Part shown: positions 29,020 through 38,026 of the stretch, one piece after another
Layout: the number at the start of each line of letters is the position of its first letter
How positions within the stretch are numbered: the first letter of the stretch is position 1
Origin: Roseateles_E cavernae
GTDB lineage: Bacteria; Pseudomonadota; Gammaproteobacteria; Burkholderiales; Burkholderiaceae_C
Length of the DNA stretch: 64,000 bases
Direction of reading: 5' to 3'
Assembly: GCF_040187885.1 (NCBI RefSeq)
Contig: NZ_JBDPLH010000001.1
Location: 124,001 to 188,000 of the forward strand
Program-made: the position numbers and the translations under genes
The notes under the pieces: generated by a model
Told to the model about the DNA's origin: nothing
Databases searched by the model: none
The model's input: the letters and a program-made list of their open reading frames with translations, nothing else

Positions 29020-29053
29020 AAAAACGCCCGCCCGACTTGCGTCGGCGGGCGTT
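29020..29053 (-). terminator. Terminator of the ATP synthase operon
   Basis: Read on the minus strand, AACGCCCGCCGAC pairs with GTCGGGCGGGCGTT over a GCAA tetraloop with one bulged C, followed by TTTTT (29024 to 29020). It lies 84 bases past the atpC stop codon and just before the mutarotase ATG. Confidence 0.85.
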
Positions 29054-29136
29054 GCAAAGAGCGCGGGCTCCGGTCAGCGGCGGACAGAGCGGGCGTGCAC
29101 GCTGTGCGTGCGTCGCCAGGTCCGTCCCGCAAGACT

Positions 29137-29550
29137 TTATTTCTTGCGGAACTTCCGCAGCGCAGCGATCTGGGCGGCCATCGCGGCGAACTCGCTTTGC
29201 GCGGCGGCAAAGTCGATATCGCTCTTGGCGTTCTTCATCGCTTCCTCGGCCAGCTTCTTGGCTTCAGAGGCCTTGGCTTCGTCCAGGTCCTTGCCGCGGA
29301 TCGCGGTGTCGGCCAGCACGGTGACCGTGCCGGGCTGCACTTCCAGAATGCCGCCGGCCACGAAGACAAACTCTTCGCCGCCATCGGCTTTCTCGATGCG
29401 CACGGCACCCGGCTTGATGCGGGTGATCAGCGGCGTGTGCTGGGGCAGGATGCCCAGCTCACCACCTTCGCCCGGCAGCGCGACGAACTTGGCCTCGCCC
29501 GAGAAGATCAGCTCTTCGGCGGAAACCACATCTACGTGGATAGTTGCCAT
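29137..29550 (-). CDS. atpC: F1Fo ATP synthase epsilon subunit
   Basis: A 137-residue subunit with an N-terminal beta sandwich (residues 1-85, TIHVDVVSAEELIFSGEA start and the LGILPQHTPLIT loop) and a C-terminal two-helix domain (about 90-135) that can inhibit ATP hydrolysis by inserting into the catalytic head. It connects gamma to the c-ring. It is last in the atpIBEFHAGDC operon, 84 bases after atpD, and followed by the operon terminator. Confidence 0.97.
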   Translation of the reverse strand: MATIHVDVVSAEELIFSGEAKFVALPGEGGELGILPQHTPLITRIKPGAVRIEKADGGEEFVFVAGGILEVQPGTVTVLADTAIRGKDLDEAKASEAKKLAEEAMKNAKSDIDFAAAQSEFAAMAAQIAALRKFRKK

Positions 29551-29634
29551 CTCAATCTTCCTTAGCGTTAAGAAACTTCAGCAGCGGATCAGCGGCGCAC
29601 GGCCCCGTCGAGCCGCTTGCCGCTGGTGTCGCGA

Positions 29635-31047
29635 TTACTGCAGCTTCTTCGCCTTCTCGAAGGCTTCGTCGATGGTGCCGACCATGTAGAAGGCCTGCTC
29701 GGGCAGGTGATCGCACTCGCCGGCCACGATCATCTTGAAGCCACGGATGGTTTCCTTCAGCGGCACGTACTTGCCGGGCGAGCCGGTGAACACTTCGGCC
29801 ACATGGAAAGGCTGCGACAGGAAGCGCTGGATCTTGCGGGCGCGCGACACGGCCAGCTTGTCTTCCGGCGACAGTTCGTCCATGCCCAGAATGGCGATGA
29901 TGTCGCGCAGTTCCTTGTAGCGCTGCAGCACTTGCTGGACGGCACGGGCCGTCGTGTAGTGCTCGTCGCCGACCACGTTCGGGTCCAGCTGACGCGAGGT
30001 CGAGTCCAGCGGGTCCACGGCGGGGTAGATACCCAGCGAGGCGATGTCACGCGACAGCACCACGGTGGAGTCCAAGTGGGCGAAGGTCGTGGCAGGCGAG
30101 GGGTCGGTCAAGTCATCCGCAGGGACGTAGACGGCCTGGATCGAGGTGATCGAGCCGACCTTGGTCGACGTGATCCGCTCTTGCAGACGGCCCATTTCCT
30201 CGGCCAGCGTCGGCTGGTAACCCACGGCGGAGGGCATACGACCCAGCAGCGCGGACACTTCGGTACCGGCCAGCGTGTAGCGGTAGATGTTGTCCACGAA
30301 GAACAGCACGTCGCGGCCTTCGTCACGGAAGGACTCGGCGATCGTCAGACCGGTCAGGGCCACGCGCAGACGGTTGCCCGGAGGCTCGTTCATCTGGCCA
30401 TAGACCATGGCGACCTTGGAGTCTTCGAGCTTCTCGAGGTTCACGACGCCCGAATCGGCCATCTCGTGATAGAAGTCGTTGCCCTCGCGGGTACGCTCAC
30501 CGACACCAGCGAACACCGACAGACCCGAGTGAGCCTTGGCGATGTTGTTGATCAGCTCCATCATGTTGACGGTCTTGCCGACGCCGGCGCCACCGAACAG
30601 ACCCACCTTGCCGCCCTTGGCGAACGGGCAGATCAGGTCAATCACCTTGATGCCGGTTTCCAGCAGCTCTTGCGAGGGGCTCAGCTCGTCGTAGGCCGGA
30701 GCCTTGCGGTGGATCGGCATGACCAGGGTCTGGTCAACCGGGCCACGCTCGTCGATGGGCGCGCCGAGCACGTCCATGATGCGGCCCAGCGTTGCCTTGC
30801 CCACGGGAACCTTGATGTTCTCGCCGGTGTTGAAGACTTCGGTGCCGCGGCGCAGGCCGTCGGACGAGCCCAGAGCAATCGTGCGCACCACGCCGTCGCC
30901 CAGCTGCTGCTGGACTTCGAGGGTCAGCGACGAGCCTTGCATCTTCAGTGCGTCGTAGACCTTCGGCATCTGGTTGCGCGGGAACTCCACGTCCACCACG
31001 GCGCCGATGCACTGAACGATCTTGCCCACTTGTTGAGTGTTAGCCAT
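29635..31047 (-). CDS. atpD: F1Fo ATP synthase beta subunit (catalytic)
   Basis: A 470-residue catalytic subunit. Walker A is GGAGVGKTV near residue 150, the catalytic Glu lies in GERTREGND, Walker B is in DVLFFVDNIYRYT, and the C-terminal DELSPED loop, equivalent to DELSEED, contacts gamma and epsilon. The sequence is typical of betaproteobacteria from the first residues (ANTQQVGKIVQCIGAVVDVEFP). It lies 44 bases after atpG. Three beta subunits alternate with three alpha subunits in F1. Confidence 0.98.
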   Translation of the reverse strand: MANTQQVGKIVQCIGAVVDVEFPRNQMPKVYDALKMQGSSLTLEVQQQLGDGVVRTIALGSSDGLRRGTEVFNTGENIKVPVGKATLGRIMDVLGAPIDERGPVDQTLVMPIHRKAPAYDELSPSQELLETGIKVIDLICPFAKGGKVGLFGGAGVGKTVNMMELINNIAKAHSGLSVFAGVGERTREGNDFYHEMADSGVVNLEKLEDSKVAMVYGQMNEPPGNRLRVALTGLTIAESFRDEGRDVLFFVDNIYRYTLAGTEVSALLGRMPSAVGYQPTLAEEMGRLQERITSTKVGSITSIQAVYVPADDLTDPSPATTFAHLDSTVVLSRDIASLGIYPAVDPLDSTSRQLDPNVVGDEHYTTARAVQQVLQRYKELRDIIAILGMDELSPEDKLAVSRARKIQRFLSQPFHVAEVFTGSPGKYVPLKETIRGFKMIVAGECDHLPEQAFYMVGTIDEAFEKAKKLQ

Positions 31048-31091
31048 TTTTTCGTTCCTTCAATTCCAAAACTATTAGCGTTCGATCGCGA

Positions 31092-31964
31092 TCAGCCCAC
31101 GGCGGCCGCGCCACTGACAATCTCGCTGAGCTCCTTGGTGATCGCGGCCTGGCGGGTCTTGTTGTAGACCAGCTTCAGCTCACCGATCAGGGTGCCTGCG
31201 TTGTCGGTGGCAGCCTTCATGGCCACCATGCGTGCCGATTGCTCGGACGCCATGTTTTCGGCCACTGCCTGATAGACCAGGGCCTCGGTATAGCGCAACA
31301 GCAACTCGTCGATCACGGTCGCGGCATCGGGCTCGTAGATGTAGTCCCATGCGTGCGAGCCGCCATCGGTCTTCATGCCCTCGGTCGTCAGCGGCAGCAG
31401 TTGCTGCACGACGGCCTCCTGCTTCATCGTGTTGATGAAGCGGGTGTAGCAGAGGTAGACGGCGCTGAGCTTGCCTTCGGCGTATGCGTCCAGCAGCACC
31501 TTGACCGGGCCGATCATCTTCTCGATGTGCGGCTGGTCGCCCAGCTGCGTGACCTGCGAGACCACCTTGGCGCCGATGCGGTTCATGAAGGACAGGCCCT
31601 TGTTGCCGATGGCAACGACCTCGGCCTTCTGGCCGGCTGTTTCCAGCTCCTTGAGCTTGGCCGTGGCCGCGCGCAAGAGGTTGGTATTGAGGCCACCGCA
31701 AAGACCCTTGTCGGTCGTGACCACGACGAAACCGGCCGTCTTGGCCTGTTCGTTCTTGACCAGGAAGGGGTGCTTGTACTCGGGGTTGGCCGTGGCCAGA
31801 TTGGCGGCGATATTGCCGATCTTCTGGCTGTAGGGCCGGGCCGAACGCATCCGCTCCTGCGCCTTGCGCATCTTCGAAGCGGCCACCATTTCCATGGCCT
31901 TGGTGATCTTCTTGGTGTTCTCGACCGACTTGATCTTGCCGCGAATTTCCTTGCTTGATGCCAT
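31092..31964 (-). CDS. atpG: F1Fo ATP synthase gamma subunit
   Basis: A 290-residue central shaft. The N-terminal helix (SKEIRGKIKSVENTKKITKAMEMVAASKM) and the C-terminal helix (AMKAATDNAGTLIGELKLVYNKTRQAAITKELSEIV, residues about 247-282) form the antiparallel coiled coil that rotates inside the alpha-beta hexamer. The central Rossmann-like part includes GLCGGLNTNL near residue 90. Length is normal. It lies between atpA and atpD in the usual order, 54 bases after atpA. Confidence 0.97.
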   Translation of the reverse strand: MASSKEIRGKIKSVENTKKITKAMEMVAASKMRKAQERMRSARPYSQKIGNIAANLATANPEYKHPFLVKNEQAKTAGFVVVTTDKGLCGGLNTNLLRAATAKLKELETAGQKAEVVAIGNKGLSFMNRIGAKVVSQVTQLGDQPHIEKMIGPVKVLLDAYAEGKLSAVYLCYTRFINTMKQEAVVQQLLPLTTEGMKTDGGSHAWDYIYEPDAATVIDELLLRYTEALVYQAVAENMASEQSARMVAMKAATDNAGTLIGELKLVYNKTRQAAITKELSEIVSGAAAVG

Positions 31965-32018
31965 GATTTCTCCTGTTAGGTCCGGGCCGCTTTTTGCATC
32001 ACAGCCCGGTCATGGTCA

Positions 32019-33578
32019 TTAGGCGAAGGACTTCTTGAAGGAAGTGATCGCAGCGTTCAGTTCAGCTTCAGACGTGCCGGCCTTGTCGAAGGCCTGCTCG
32101 GCCTCGAGCTTGGCCAGCAACGCAGCGTGGCTGGTCTTCAGGAACTGGTGCAGGCCGTGCTCGAAGGCCAGCACCTGCTTGACCTCGATGCTGTCCATGA
32201 AGCCCTTGTTCACCGCGTACAGCGTGGCAGCCATCAGGCTGATCGGCTGGGGCGAATACTGGGCCTGCTTCAGCAGCTCGGTCACGCGGGCACCGCGGTC
32301 CAGCTGCTTGCGGGTGGACTCGTCCAGATCGGAAGCGAACTGCGCGAACGCGGCCAGCTCACGGTACTGCGCCAGGTCGGTACGGATACCGCCGGACAGG
32401 CCCTTGATCAGCTTGGTCTGGGCGGCACCACCGACGCGCGACACCGAGATACCGGCGTTGATGGCGGGGCGGATACCGGCGTTGAACAGGCTGGTTTCCA
32501 GGAAGATCTGGCCGTCGGTGATCGAGATCACATTGGTCGGCACGAAGGCAGACACGTCGCCGGCTTGCGTTTCGATGATGGGCAGCGCCGTCAGCGAGCC
32601 GGTCTTGCCCTTGACTTCACCCTTGGTGAAGGCTTCGACATAGTCGGCGTTGACGCGAGCGGCACGCTCCAGCAGACGGCTGTGCAGATAGAACACGTCG
32701 CCGGGGTAGGCTTCGCGGCCCGGCGGGCGGCGCAGCAGCAGCGAGACCTGGCGGTAAGCCACGGCCTGCTTGGACAGATCGTCATAAACGATCAGCGCGT
32801 CTTCGCCGCGGTCGCGGAAGTACTCGCCCATCGTGCAGCCCGAGTAGGCCGACACATACTGCATCGCGGCCGATTCGGAGGCCGAGGCGGCCACGACGAT
32901 GGTGTAGTCCATCGCGCCGGCGGCTTCGAGGGAGCGCACCACGTTCTTGATCGACGAGGCCTTCTGGCCGATCGCGACGTAGACGCAGGTCACGCCCTGG
33001 CCCTTCTGGCTGATGATGGCGTCGATGGCCACGGCGGTCTTGCCGGTCTGGCGGTCGCCAATGATCAGCTCGCGCTGGCCACGGCCGACGGGCACCATCG
33101 CGTCGATGGACTTCAGACCGGTCTGCAGCGGCTGGTCGACCGACTTACGGGCGATCACGCCCGGAGCGACCTTCTCGATCACGTCGGTCATCTTGGCGTT
33201 GATCGGACCCTTGCCGTCGATCGGCTGGCCCAGCGCGTTGACGACACGGCCGATCAGCTCGGGGCCGACCGGCACTTCCAGGATGCGGCCCGTGCACTTG
33301 ACGGTGTCGCCTTCGGAGATGTGCTCGTAGGCGCCCAGAATCACGGCGCCGACGGAGTCGCGCTCGAGGTTCAGGGCCAGGCCGAACGAGGGCTGGCCAC
33401 TGGCGTCGGCCGGGAACTCCAGCATTTCGCCTTGCATCACGTCGGACAGACCATGGATGCGGCAGATGCCGTCGGACACGGACACCACGGTGCCCTGGTT
33501 ACGGACGTCCGTCGATGCACCGAGACCCTCGATACGGGACTTGATGAGTTCGGAAATTTCAGCAGGATTCAGTTGCAT
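32019..33578 (-). CDS. atpA: F1Fo ATP synthase alpha subunit
   Basis: A 519-residue regulatory/non-catalytic subunit. Walker A is GDRQTGKTA near residue 170, and the arginine finger region is in the PAINAGISVSRVGG segment near 375. It binds nucleotide without turnover and supplies the arginine that completes each catalytic site on beta. The ATG at 33578 gives the family N-terminus MQLNPAEISELI; the open frame 18 codons further up does not. It is separated from atpH by 109 bases, the largest gap in the operon, where no gene or clear regulatory element is seen. Confidence 0.98.
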   Translation of the reverse strand: MQLNPAEISELIKSRIEGLGASTDVRNQGTVVSVSDGICRIHGLSDVMQGEMLEFPADASGQPSFGLALNLERDSVGAVILGAYEHISEGDTVKCTGRILEVPVGPELIGRVVNALGQPIDGKGPINAKMTDVIEKVAPGVIARKSVDQPLQTGLKSIDAMVPVGRGQRELIIGDRQTGKTAVAIDAIISQKGQGVTCVYVAIGQKASSIKNVVRSLEAAGAMDYTIVVAASASESAAMQYVSAYSGCTMGEYFRDRGEDALIVYDDLSKQAVAYRQVSLLLRRPPGREAYPGDVFYLHSRLLERAARVNADYVEAFTKGEVKGKTGSLTALPIIETQAGDVSAFVPTNVISITDGQIFLETSLFNAGIRPAINAGISVSRVGGAAQTKLIKGLSGGIRTDLAQYRELAAFAQFASDLDESTRKQLDRGARVTELLKQAQYSPQPISLMAATLYAVNKGFMDSIEVKQVLAFEHGLHQFLKTSHAALLAKLEAEQAFDKAGTSEAELNAAITSFKKSFA

Positions 33579-33687
33579 TGCTTGCTCCCATCTGCTCGGC
33601 CCTGCCGTGCGCTGCGCTTGTGGCAGCCACACGGGCGGGCTAAGGGGGTGATTCGGTCTCGGTGTTCGTCGCGCTTGATCGGATCGA

Positions 33688-34221
33688 TCAGGCGGTCAGG
33701 GCCACCTTCATGCGTTCCAGGCGGGCCTTGACCGAGGTGTCCAGCACCTCGTCGCCAACCACCACGCGGATACCGCCAATCAGCGAGGGCTCCAGCGATA
33801 CATGGGCTTCGAGCTTGCGACCGAAGCGCTTCTCCAGCGTGGCCACCACATCGCTCAGCTGGGCTGGCTCAATGGGGTAGGCACTGAAGATCTGTGCATC
33901 AGCCACGCCGTCAGCCGCGTTGGCCAGGACATGGAACTGTCCGACCACCGCAGGCAGAGCCGCCAGGCGCGAGTTCTCGATCACCGCGCGCAGAAAGTTC
34001 TGCAGCTCCGGGGCCAGGTCTTGCTTGGCCGCAGCGGCAACAACCGCGTAGACCTGCTCGGACGTGACCTTGGGGTTGTCGGCGAACTGGCGCAGATCGG
34101 CATCCTGTGCGACCAGGGACAGCGCATCGAGCGCCGCAGCCCAGGTTTTCACATCGTGCTTCTTGGCGACCTGGTAGAGCGCTTCAGCGTAAGGGCGTGC
34201 AATGGTTGCGAGCTCAGCCAT
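33688..34221 (-). CDS. atpH: F1Fo ATP synthase delta subunit
   Basis: A 177-residue peripheral-stalk subunit. The N-terminal six-helix domain begins ATIARPYAEALYQVA and binds the alpha N-termini; the C-terminal part carries the family signature region LIGGIRVVVGDEVLDTSVKARLERM, ending near the C-terminus. It joins F1 to the b subunits. It begins two bases after the atpF stop codon, so translation is probably coupled. Confidence 0.96.
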   Translation of the reverse strand: MAELATIARPYAEALYQVAKKHDVKTWAAALDALSLVAQDADLRQFADNPKVTSEQVYAVVAAAAKQDLAPELQNFLRAVIENSRLAALPAVVGQFHVLANAADGVADAQIFSAYPIEPAQLSDVVATLEKRFGRKLEAHVSLEPSLIGGIRVVVGDEVLDTSVKARLERMKVALTA

Positions 34222-34223
34222 GA

Positions 34224-34694
34224 TTACAGCTCCGTCTTCAGACGGCCCAGCAATTCGGCATGCACCGAGGCGTTGACCTCGCGCTGCAGAATTTGCTCGG
34301 CACCCTTGACGGCCAGCGCAGCGACCTGCTCGCGCAGGGCCTCGCGGGCACGGGTGGCTTGCTGGTCGGCTTCGGACTTGGCGGCGGCCACGATCTTGGC
34401 GCCCTCGTCCTCGGCACGCTTCTTGGCTTCGTCCACGATGGCAGCGGCACGCTTTTCGGCGTCGGCCAGCAGCTTGGTGGTTTCGTTGCGCGTTTGTGCG
34501 AGCTGCTCGTCGACCTTCTTGTTGGCGGTTGCCAACTCGGCCTTGGCCTTGTCCGCAGCGGCCAGGCCGTCACGGATCTTCTCTGCACGTTCATCCAGCG
34601 CCTTGGTGATAGGCGGCCAGACGAAACGCATCGTGAACCACACCAGGATCGCGAAGACGATCGCCTGGATAAATAGGGTTGCGTTGATATTCAC
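34224..34694 (-). CDS. atpF: F1Fo ATP synthase b subunit
   Basis: A 156-residue peripheral-stalk subunit with one N-terminal membrane helix (about 5-27, INATLFIQAIVFAILVWFTM) and a long charged helix rich in Ala, Glu and Lys that forms the right-handed coiled coil of the stator. The start codon is GTG at 34694; an AAAGGA ribosome site lies eight bases before it, and no ATG gives the family N-terminus. Two copies link subunit a in the membrane to delta on F1. Confidence 0.96.
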   Translation of the reverse strand: MNINATLFIQAIVFAILVWFTMRFVWPPITKALDERAEKIRDGLAAADKAKAELATANKKVDEQLAQTRNETTKLLADAEKRAAAIVDEAKKRAEDEGAKIVAAAKSEADQQATRAREALREQVAALAVKGAEQILQREVNASVHAELLGRLKTEL

Positions 34695-34732
34695 GGCACG
34701 ATCCTTTCAAGTCGTGAAAGGTTCGGGAGTTA

Positions 34733-34981
34733 TCAGGCCAGCACGAAGGGGTTGGCGAACGCGAACAGCAGAGCGATAGCCACGCCGATCAGGAAAGCAG
34801 CGTCGATCAGACCGGCCAAGATGAACATCTTGGTTTGCAGTTCGTTCATCAGCTCAGGCTGGCGAGCCGAGGACTCCAGGAACTTGCCACCCATCAGCGC
34901 GATGCCGATGGAAGCGCCGATAGCGCCCAGACCAACGATGATGCCGCAAGCCAGTGCCACGAGGCCGAGGATGTTTTCCAT
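34733..34981 (-). CDS. atpE: F1Fo ATP synthase c subunit
   Basis: An 82-residue hairpin of two membrane helices joined by the polar loop Arg40-Gln-Pro. The proton-carrying carboxylate is Asp60 in LIDAAF. The sodium-type residues Gln32, Glu65 and Ser66 are absent, so the ring should be proton-coupled. Glycine-rich packing (GLGAIGASIGIALMGG) in helix 1 is typical. It lies between atpB and atpF in the usual order. Confidence 0.97.
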   Translation of the reverse strand: MENILGLVALACGIIVGLGAIGASIGIALMGGKFLESSARQPELMNELQTKMFILAGLIDAAFLIGVAIALLFAFANPFVLA

Positions 34982-35036
34982 TATTTGCTCCTAGAGAGAT
35001 GAAAGAAAGAAAGGGAGAGAAAAGAGAAACTCGTGA

Positions 35037-35906
35037 TCAGTGCGCGTCGTGCGCCTGACCGATGTAGATCAGCGTCAGCATCATGAAGATGAAGGCCTGC
35101 AGCGTGATCACAAGAATGTGGAACAAGGTCCACACCGTACCGGCAATGACATGGCCAATGGCCAGGCCGATGCCCGTAGCCGACAGCGTGAACGCACCAC
35201 CCATCAGTGCGATCAGCATGAAGACCAGTTCGCCGGCAAACATATTGCCGAACAACCGCATGCCGTGCGAGACCGTCTTGGCGACGAACTCGATGACCTG
35301 CATCAGGAAGTTGAAGGGCCACAGCGCCCAGTGCGCGCCGAACGGTGCCGAGATCAGCTCATGACCCCAGCCGCCCAGGCCCTTGATCTTGATGTTGTAG
35401 AAGAAGCACATCAGCAGCACGCTGCTCGACAGGCCCAGCGTGGTGGACAGATCGGCGGTCGGCACGACGCGCATGTAGTCCTTGAAGCCCAGGGCCGGAC
35501 CGGCGCTGTGCCAGATCGCCGGGATCAGGTCGACCGGCAGCATGTCCATCGCATTCATCAGGAAGATCCAGACGAACACGGTCAGCGCCAGCGGCGAGAC
35601 CAGTTTGCGGCTCTTGGCGTTGTGGATCACGCCCTTGGCCTGGTTCTCGACCATCTCGGACAGGATCTCGACGGCAGCCTGGAAGCGGCCCGGCACGCCC
35701 GAGGTGGCCTTGCGCGCGGCGCGCCACAGCACGAAGCAGCCGATCACGCCCAGCAGCAGCGAGAACGCCACCGAGTCCAGATTGAAGACGCTGAAGTCGA
35801 CGATGCTGGTCTGCTTGACGCTCTCGAACGAGAAATTCTTCTGCAGATGTTGCAGGTGGTGAGTGATGTACTCACCAGCGCTGGGCCCATGTCCTTCGGC
35901 TGCCAT
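35037..35906 (-). CDS. atpB: F1Fo ATP synthase a subunit
   Basis: A 289-residue membrane subunit that carries the two proton half-channels. The essential stator arginine is in the GMRLFGNMFAGEL segment, and downstream His, Glu and Gln residues line the channel (AFIFMMLTLIYIGQA near the C-terminus). Five to six membrane helices are visible. The ATG at 35906 follows the atpI stop codon by one base, and gives the N-terminus MAAEGHGPSAGEYITHHL seen in betaproteobacteria; an upstream extension would overlap atpI. Confidence 0.97.
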   Translation of the reverse strand: MAAEGHGPSAGEYITHHLQHLQKNFSFESVKQTSIVDFSVFNLDSVAFSLLLGVIGCFVLWRAARKATSGVPGRFQAAVEILSEMVENQAKGVIHNAKSRKLVSPLALTVFVWIFLMNAMDMLPVDLIPAIWHSAGPALGFKDYMRVVPTADLSTTLGLSSSVLLMCFFYNIKIKGLGGWGHELISAPFGAHWALWPFNFLMQVIEFVAKTVSHGMRLFGNMFAGELVFMLIALMGGAFTLSATGIGLAIGHVIAGTVWTLFHILVITLQAFIFMMLTLIYIGQAHDAH

Positions 35907-35907
35907 A

Positions 35908-36447
35908 TCAGTTTCCGTCGCTAATTTTCTTGAATCGGCCCCGCGCGAGCAGGACCAGCCAATTAACCTTGAGGCACACAATCATGGTCAGCAGCAGTGC
36001 CGGCCAACTCAGATTGCCTACCATCTTGACCACCGCCACCAAAATGGCAATGACCAGAAAGATCTTGATCAACTCCCAGATCATCAGCGAGACCAGGGCG
36101 GCTCCCGCATGATTCACCGGTCGTCGGGTCGTGCCCCATGCCATCAAGGCATTCGGCAGCACCACCGCGATCGCGCCCAACAGCGCCGACCACGCCTTGC
36201 CGGCCTCGAACGTGAACGCCCCCCACAGCAGGACGCACAACAATCCCGCCAGCGCCTGGGCCGCCACGATCTGCCAGGGCGACAGCAGAGGACTCCGTGC
36301 CTTCAAGGCCTGCGCTTGTTCTCGCGTCAGGGGCTTGAAAGCCGCGTCATCGTCCGCATCTCCTCCCTCATCACCCCAGCGGCTGTCCTGCCCCTCATCA
36401 GCGCTGGGCACGGCTTTCGGTCGTGCGCGCAGAGGGTTTGGATTCAC
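35908..36447 (-). CDS. atpI: ATP synthase subunit I (AtpI)
   Basis: A 179-residue protein with a charged N-terminal region of about 70 residues and four membrane helices, first in the atp operon. AtpI proteins assist assembly of the c-ring and possibly magnesium supply. The start is uncertain. The longest frame begins at a TTG (36477), but that codon lies directly under a TATAAT -10 box, so transcription would begin downstream of it; the GTG at 36447 is therefore preferred. Neither has a clear ribosome site. The acidic stretch GDEGGDADDDA near the N-terminus is unusual for AtpI. Confidence 0.85.
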   Translation of the reverse strand: MNPNPLRARPKAVPSADEGQDSRWGDEGGDADDDAAFKPLTREQAQALKARSPLLSPWQIVAAQALAGLLCVLLWGAFTFEAGKAWSALLGAIAVVLPNALMAWGTTRRPVNHAGAALVSLMIWELIKIFLVIAILVAVVKMVGNLSWPALLLTMIVCLKVNWLVLLARGRFKKISDGN

Positions 36448-36479
36448 GGCAACTCGGGGCTGGTCGGCAAAACCCAAAG

Positions 36480-36511
36480 ATTATATGTGGAAACCCGCAC
36501 ATCGCCGCCAA
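36480..36511 (-). promoter_or_regulatory. Likely promoter of the ATP synthase operon
   Basis: On the minus strand a perfect TATAAT (36485 to 36480) is preceded 20 bases upstream by TTGGCG (36511 to 36506). The spacing is longer than the ideal 17, so the -35 is weak, but a perfect -10 is rare in this G/C-rich DNA. It lies 33 bases before the atpI GTG. Confidence 0.5.
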
Positions 36512-36586
36512 GGCGGGTGGCGGGGTCTCCCTACAAGTCGGTCAGGCGTACTTGCCGACGGTCATGACTTCTGGCAGGGCGCAGCC

Positions 36587-37495
36587 TCAGAGCCGTGCGG
36601 CATCCGCCATCAGCGCCGGCAAGCCCGGCACCTCGACCCGCACTTTCAGCACGCGACCGGCCCAGGGCTGGGCCGCCAGCTCCTCGGCCGGCCGCTTCTC
36701 GCAGGCCGTCGTGATGTAGAGCGTGCGCAGATCGGCATCACCAAAAGCGGGCATGGTTGGGCAGCGCACCGGCAGGCGCAGCTCCCGCAGCACCTGGCCC
36801 TCGGGCGAGAGCCGCAGCAGGCGCTGGCCCTCGAACATCGCCACCCAGTAGCAACCCTCGACATCGACCGCCGCACCATCGGGCCGGCCACCATACCCAT
36901 CCAGTGACGCGCCGGCAGCACGCGGCGCAAAGCCGGCGAACAGGCGCTTGTTGCTGACCGCGCCGCTGGCCGCATCGAAATCCAGCTGATAGATCTCATG
37001 CGCCTTGGTGTCCGACCAGTAGAGCCGGCGCTGATCCGGGCTCCAGGCCAGGCCGTTGGAGGTGACGATGCCGCCCGCCATCTGCTCGAACGCACCGCCG
37101 GCAAAGCGGAACAGCGCCGAGTCAGGGGCGCGCGCATCGTCTATCGTGCCGACCCAGAAGCGCCCCTGCGCGTCGGGCTTGCCGTCGTTGAAGCGCTGAC
37201 GCGCCGCGTCATAGGGTGCGGGAGCGATCTGCGCCTGCGCGCCGGTTTCGGTGTCGAGCCGCCACAAGCCGTCGCGCCGGGCTACCAGCAGGCCGCCGCC
37301 CGCCAGCAGCGCGATGCAGCCGGGCTCGCTGTCCAGTTGCCAGGACTTGAGCGCGCCGCTGGCGGGGTCCAGGCGCAAGACCTGGCGCTCGGCGATGTCC
37401 ACGTAGTAGAGGGCTTGCTCCTGCGCGTGCCAGAGCGGCGATTCGCCCAGCGTGGCCCGGTGCGGGCCGGCCAATTCGATCAGTTCATCGGTCAT
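36587..37495 (-). CDS. SMP-30/gluconolactonase family protein
   Basis: A 302-residue six-bladed propeller enzyme of the regucalcin/gluconolactonase family, probably a calcium- or zinc-dependent sugar lactonase in the cytoplasm. The metal-site residues appear as Glu in LGESPLW near residue 18, Asn in TSNGLAWS near 150 and Asp in PDGAAVDVEG near 205, and the FNDGKPDAQGRFWVGT motif near 105 supplies the other conserved Asn and Asp. No sugar-catabolic genes are adjacent, so the substrate is open. It lies upstream of the atp operon on the same strand without a clear terminator between. Confidence 0.88.
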   Translation of the reverse strand: MTDELIELAGPHRATLGESPLWHAQEQALYYVDIAERQVLRLDPASGALKSWQLDSEPGCIALLAGGGLLVARRDGLWRLDTETGAQAQIAPAPYDAARQRFNDGKPDAQGRFWVGTIDDARAPDSALFRFAGGAFEQMAGGIVTSNGLAWSPDQRRLYWSDTKAHEIYQLDFDAASGAVSNKRLFAGFAPRAAGASLDGYGGRPDGAAVDVEGCYWVAMFEGQRLLRLSPEGQVLRELRLPVRCPTMPAFGDADLRTLYITTACEKRPAEELAAQPWAGRVLKVRVEVPGLPALMADAARL

Positions 37496-37527
37496 GCCGC
37501 GATGCTAAGGCGGTAATGCCCTGTAAC

Positions 37528-38019
37528 TCAGCCCAGCTCGACTTTCAGATAGTGCGCGCCCGGCACCGGATTGAAATAAAACGGCGGCACCTCGACAAAA
37601 CCCAGGCTTTCATAAAGCCCGCGCGCCGCCTCCATATCGTCCAGCGTGTCCAGCAACATGGACGAGTAGCCGGCCTCGGTGGCGCGGTCGATCAAGGCCT
37701 GGGCCAGCGTGCGGCCCAGGCCGAAACGGCGAAACGCCGGCCGCACATAGAGCCGCTTCATCTCGCAGGCATTCGGATAGTCGGAGTCGGGCAGATTGCG
37801 GAAGGCCCCGCAGCCGGCCAGCGCGCCATCGACCAGGGCCAGCAGCATCAGGCCGCCCGGCCGCTCGTACTGCCCCGGCAGCTGCTGCAACTCGGCCTCG
37901 AAGTTCTGGAAGCTGAGGTCGACCGCCAGGCTCTGGCTGTACTCGCGCAGGATCTCGCGGACGGCCTGCCAGCCTTCGGCGCCGTCGGGAGCTATCAGGG
38001 TGATGTCGGGACTGCTCAT
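37528..38019 (-). CDS. GNAT family N-acetyltransferase
   Basis: A 163-residue acetyltransferase. The acetyl-CoA binding motif A is visible as EMKRLYVRPAFRRFGLGRTLAQ near residues 87-108, including the R-x-x-G-x-G pyrophosphate loop, and the motif B region is LDTLDDMEAARGLYESLGF. It ends 32 bases before the SMP-30 gene, so the two may be co-transcribed. The acceptor could be an amino acid, a small amine or a protein; nothing in the sequence decides. Confidence 0.88.
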   Translation of the reverse strand: MSSPDITLIAPDGAEGWQAVREILREYSQSLAVDLSFQNFEAELQQLPGQYERPGGLMLLALVDGALAGCGAFRNLPDSDYPNACEMKRLYVRPAFRRFGLGRTLAQALIDRATEAGYSSMLLDTLDDMEAARGLYESLGFVEVPPFYFNPVPGAHYLKVELG

Positions 38020-38026
38020 GAACGCG

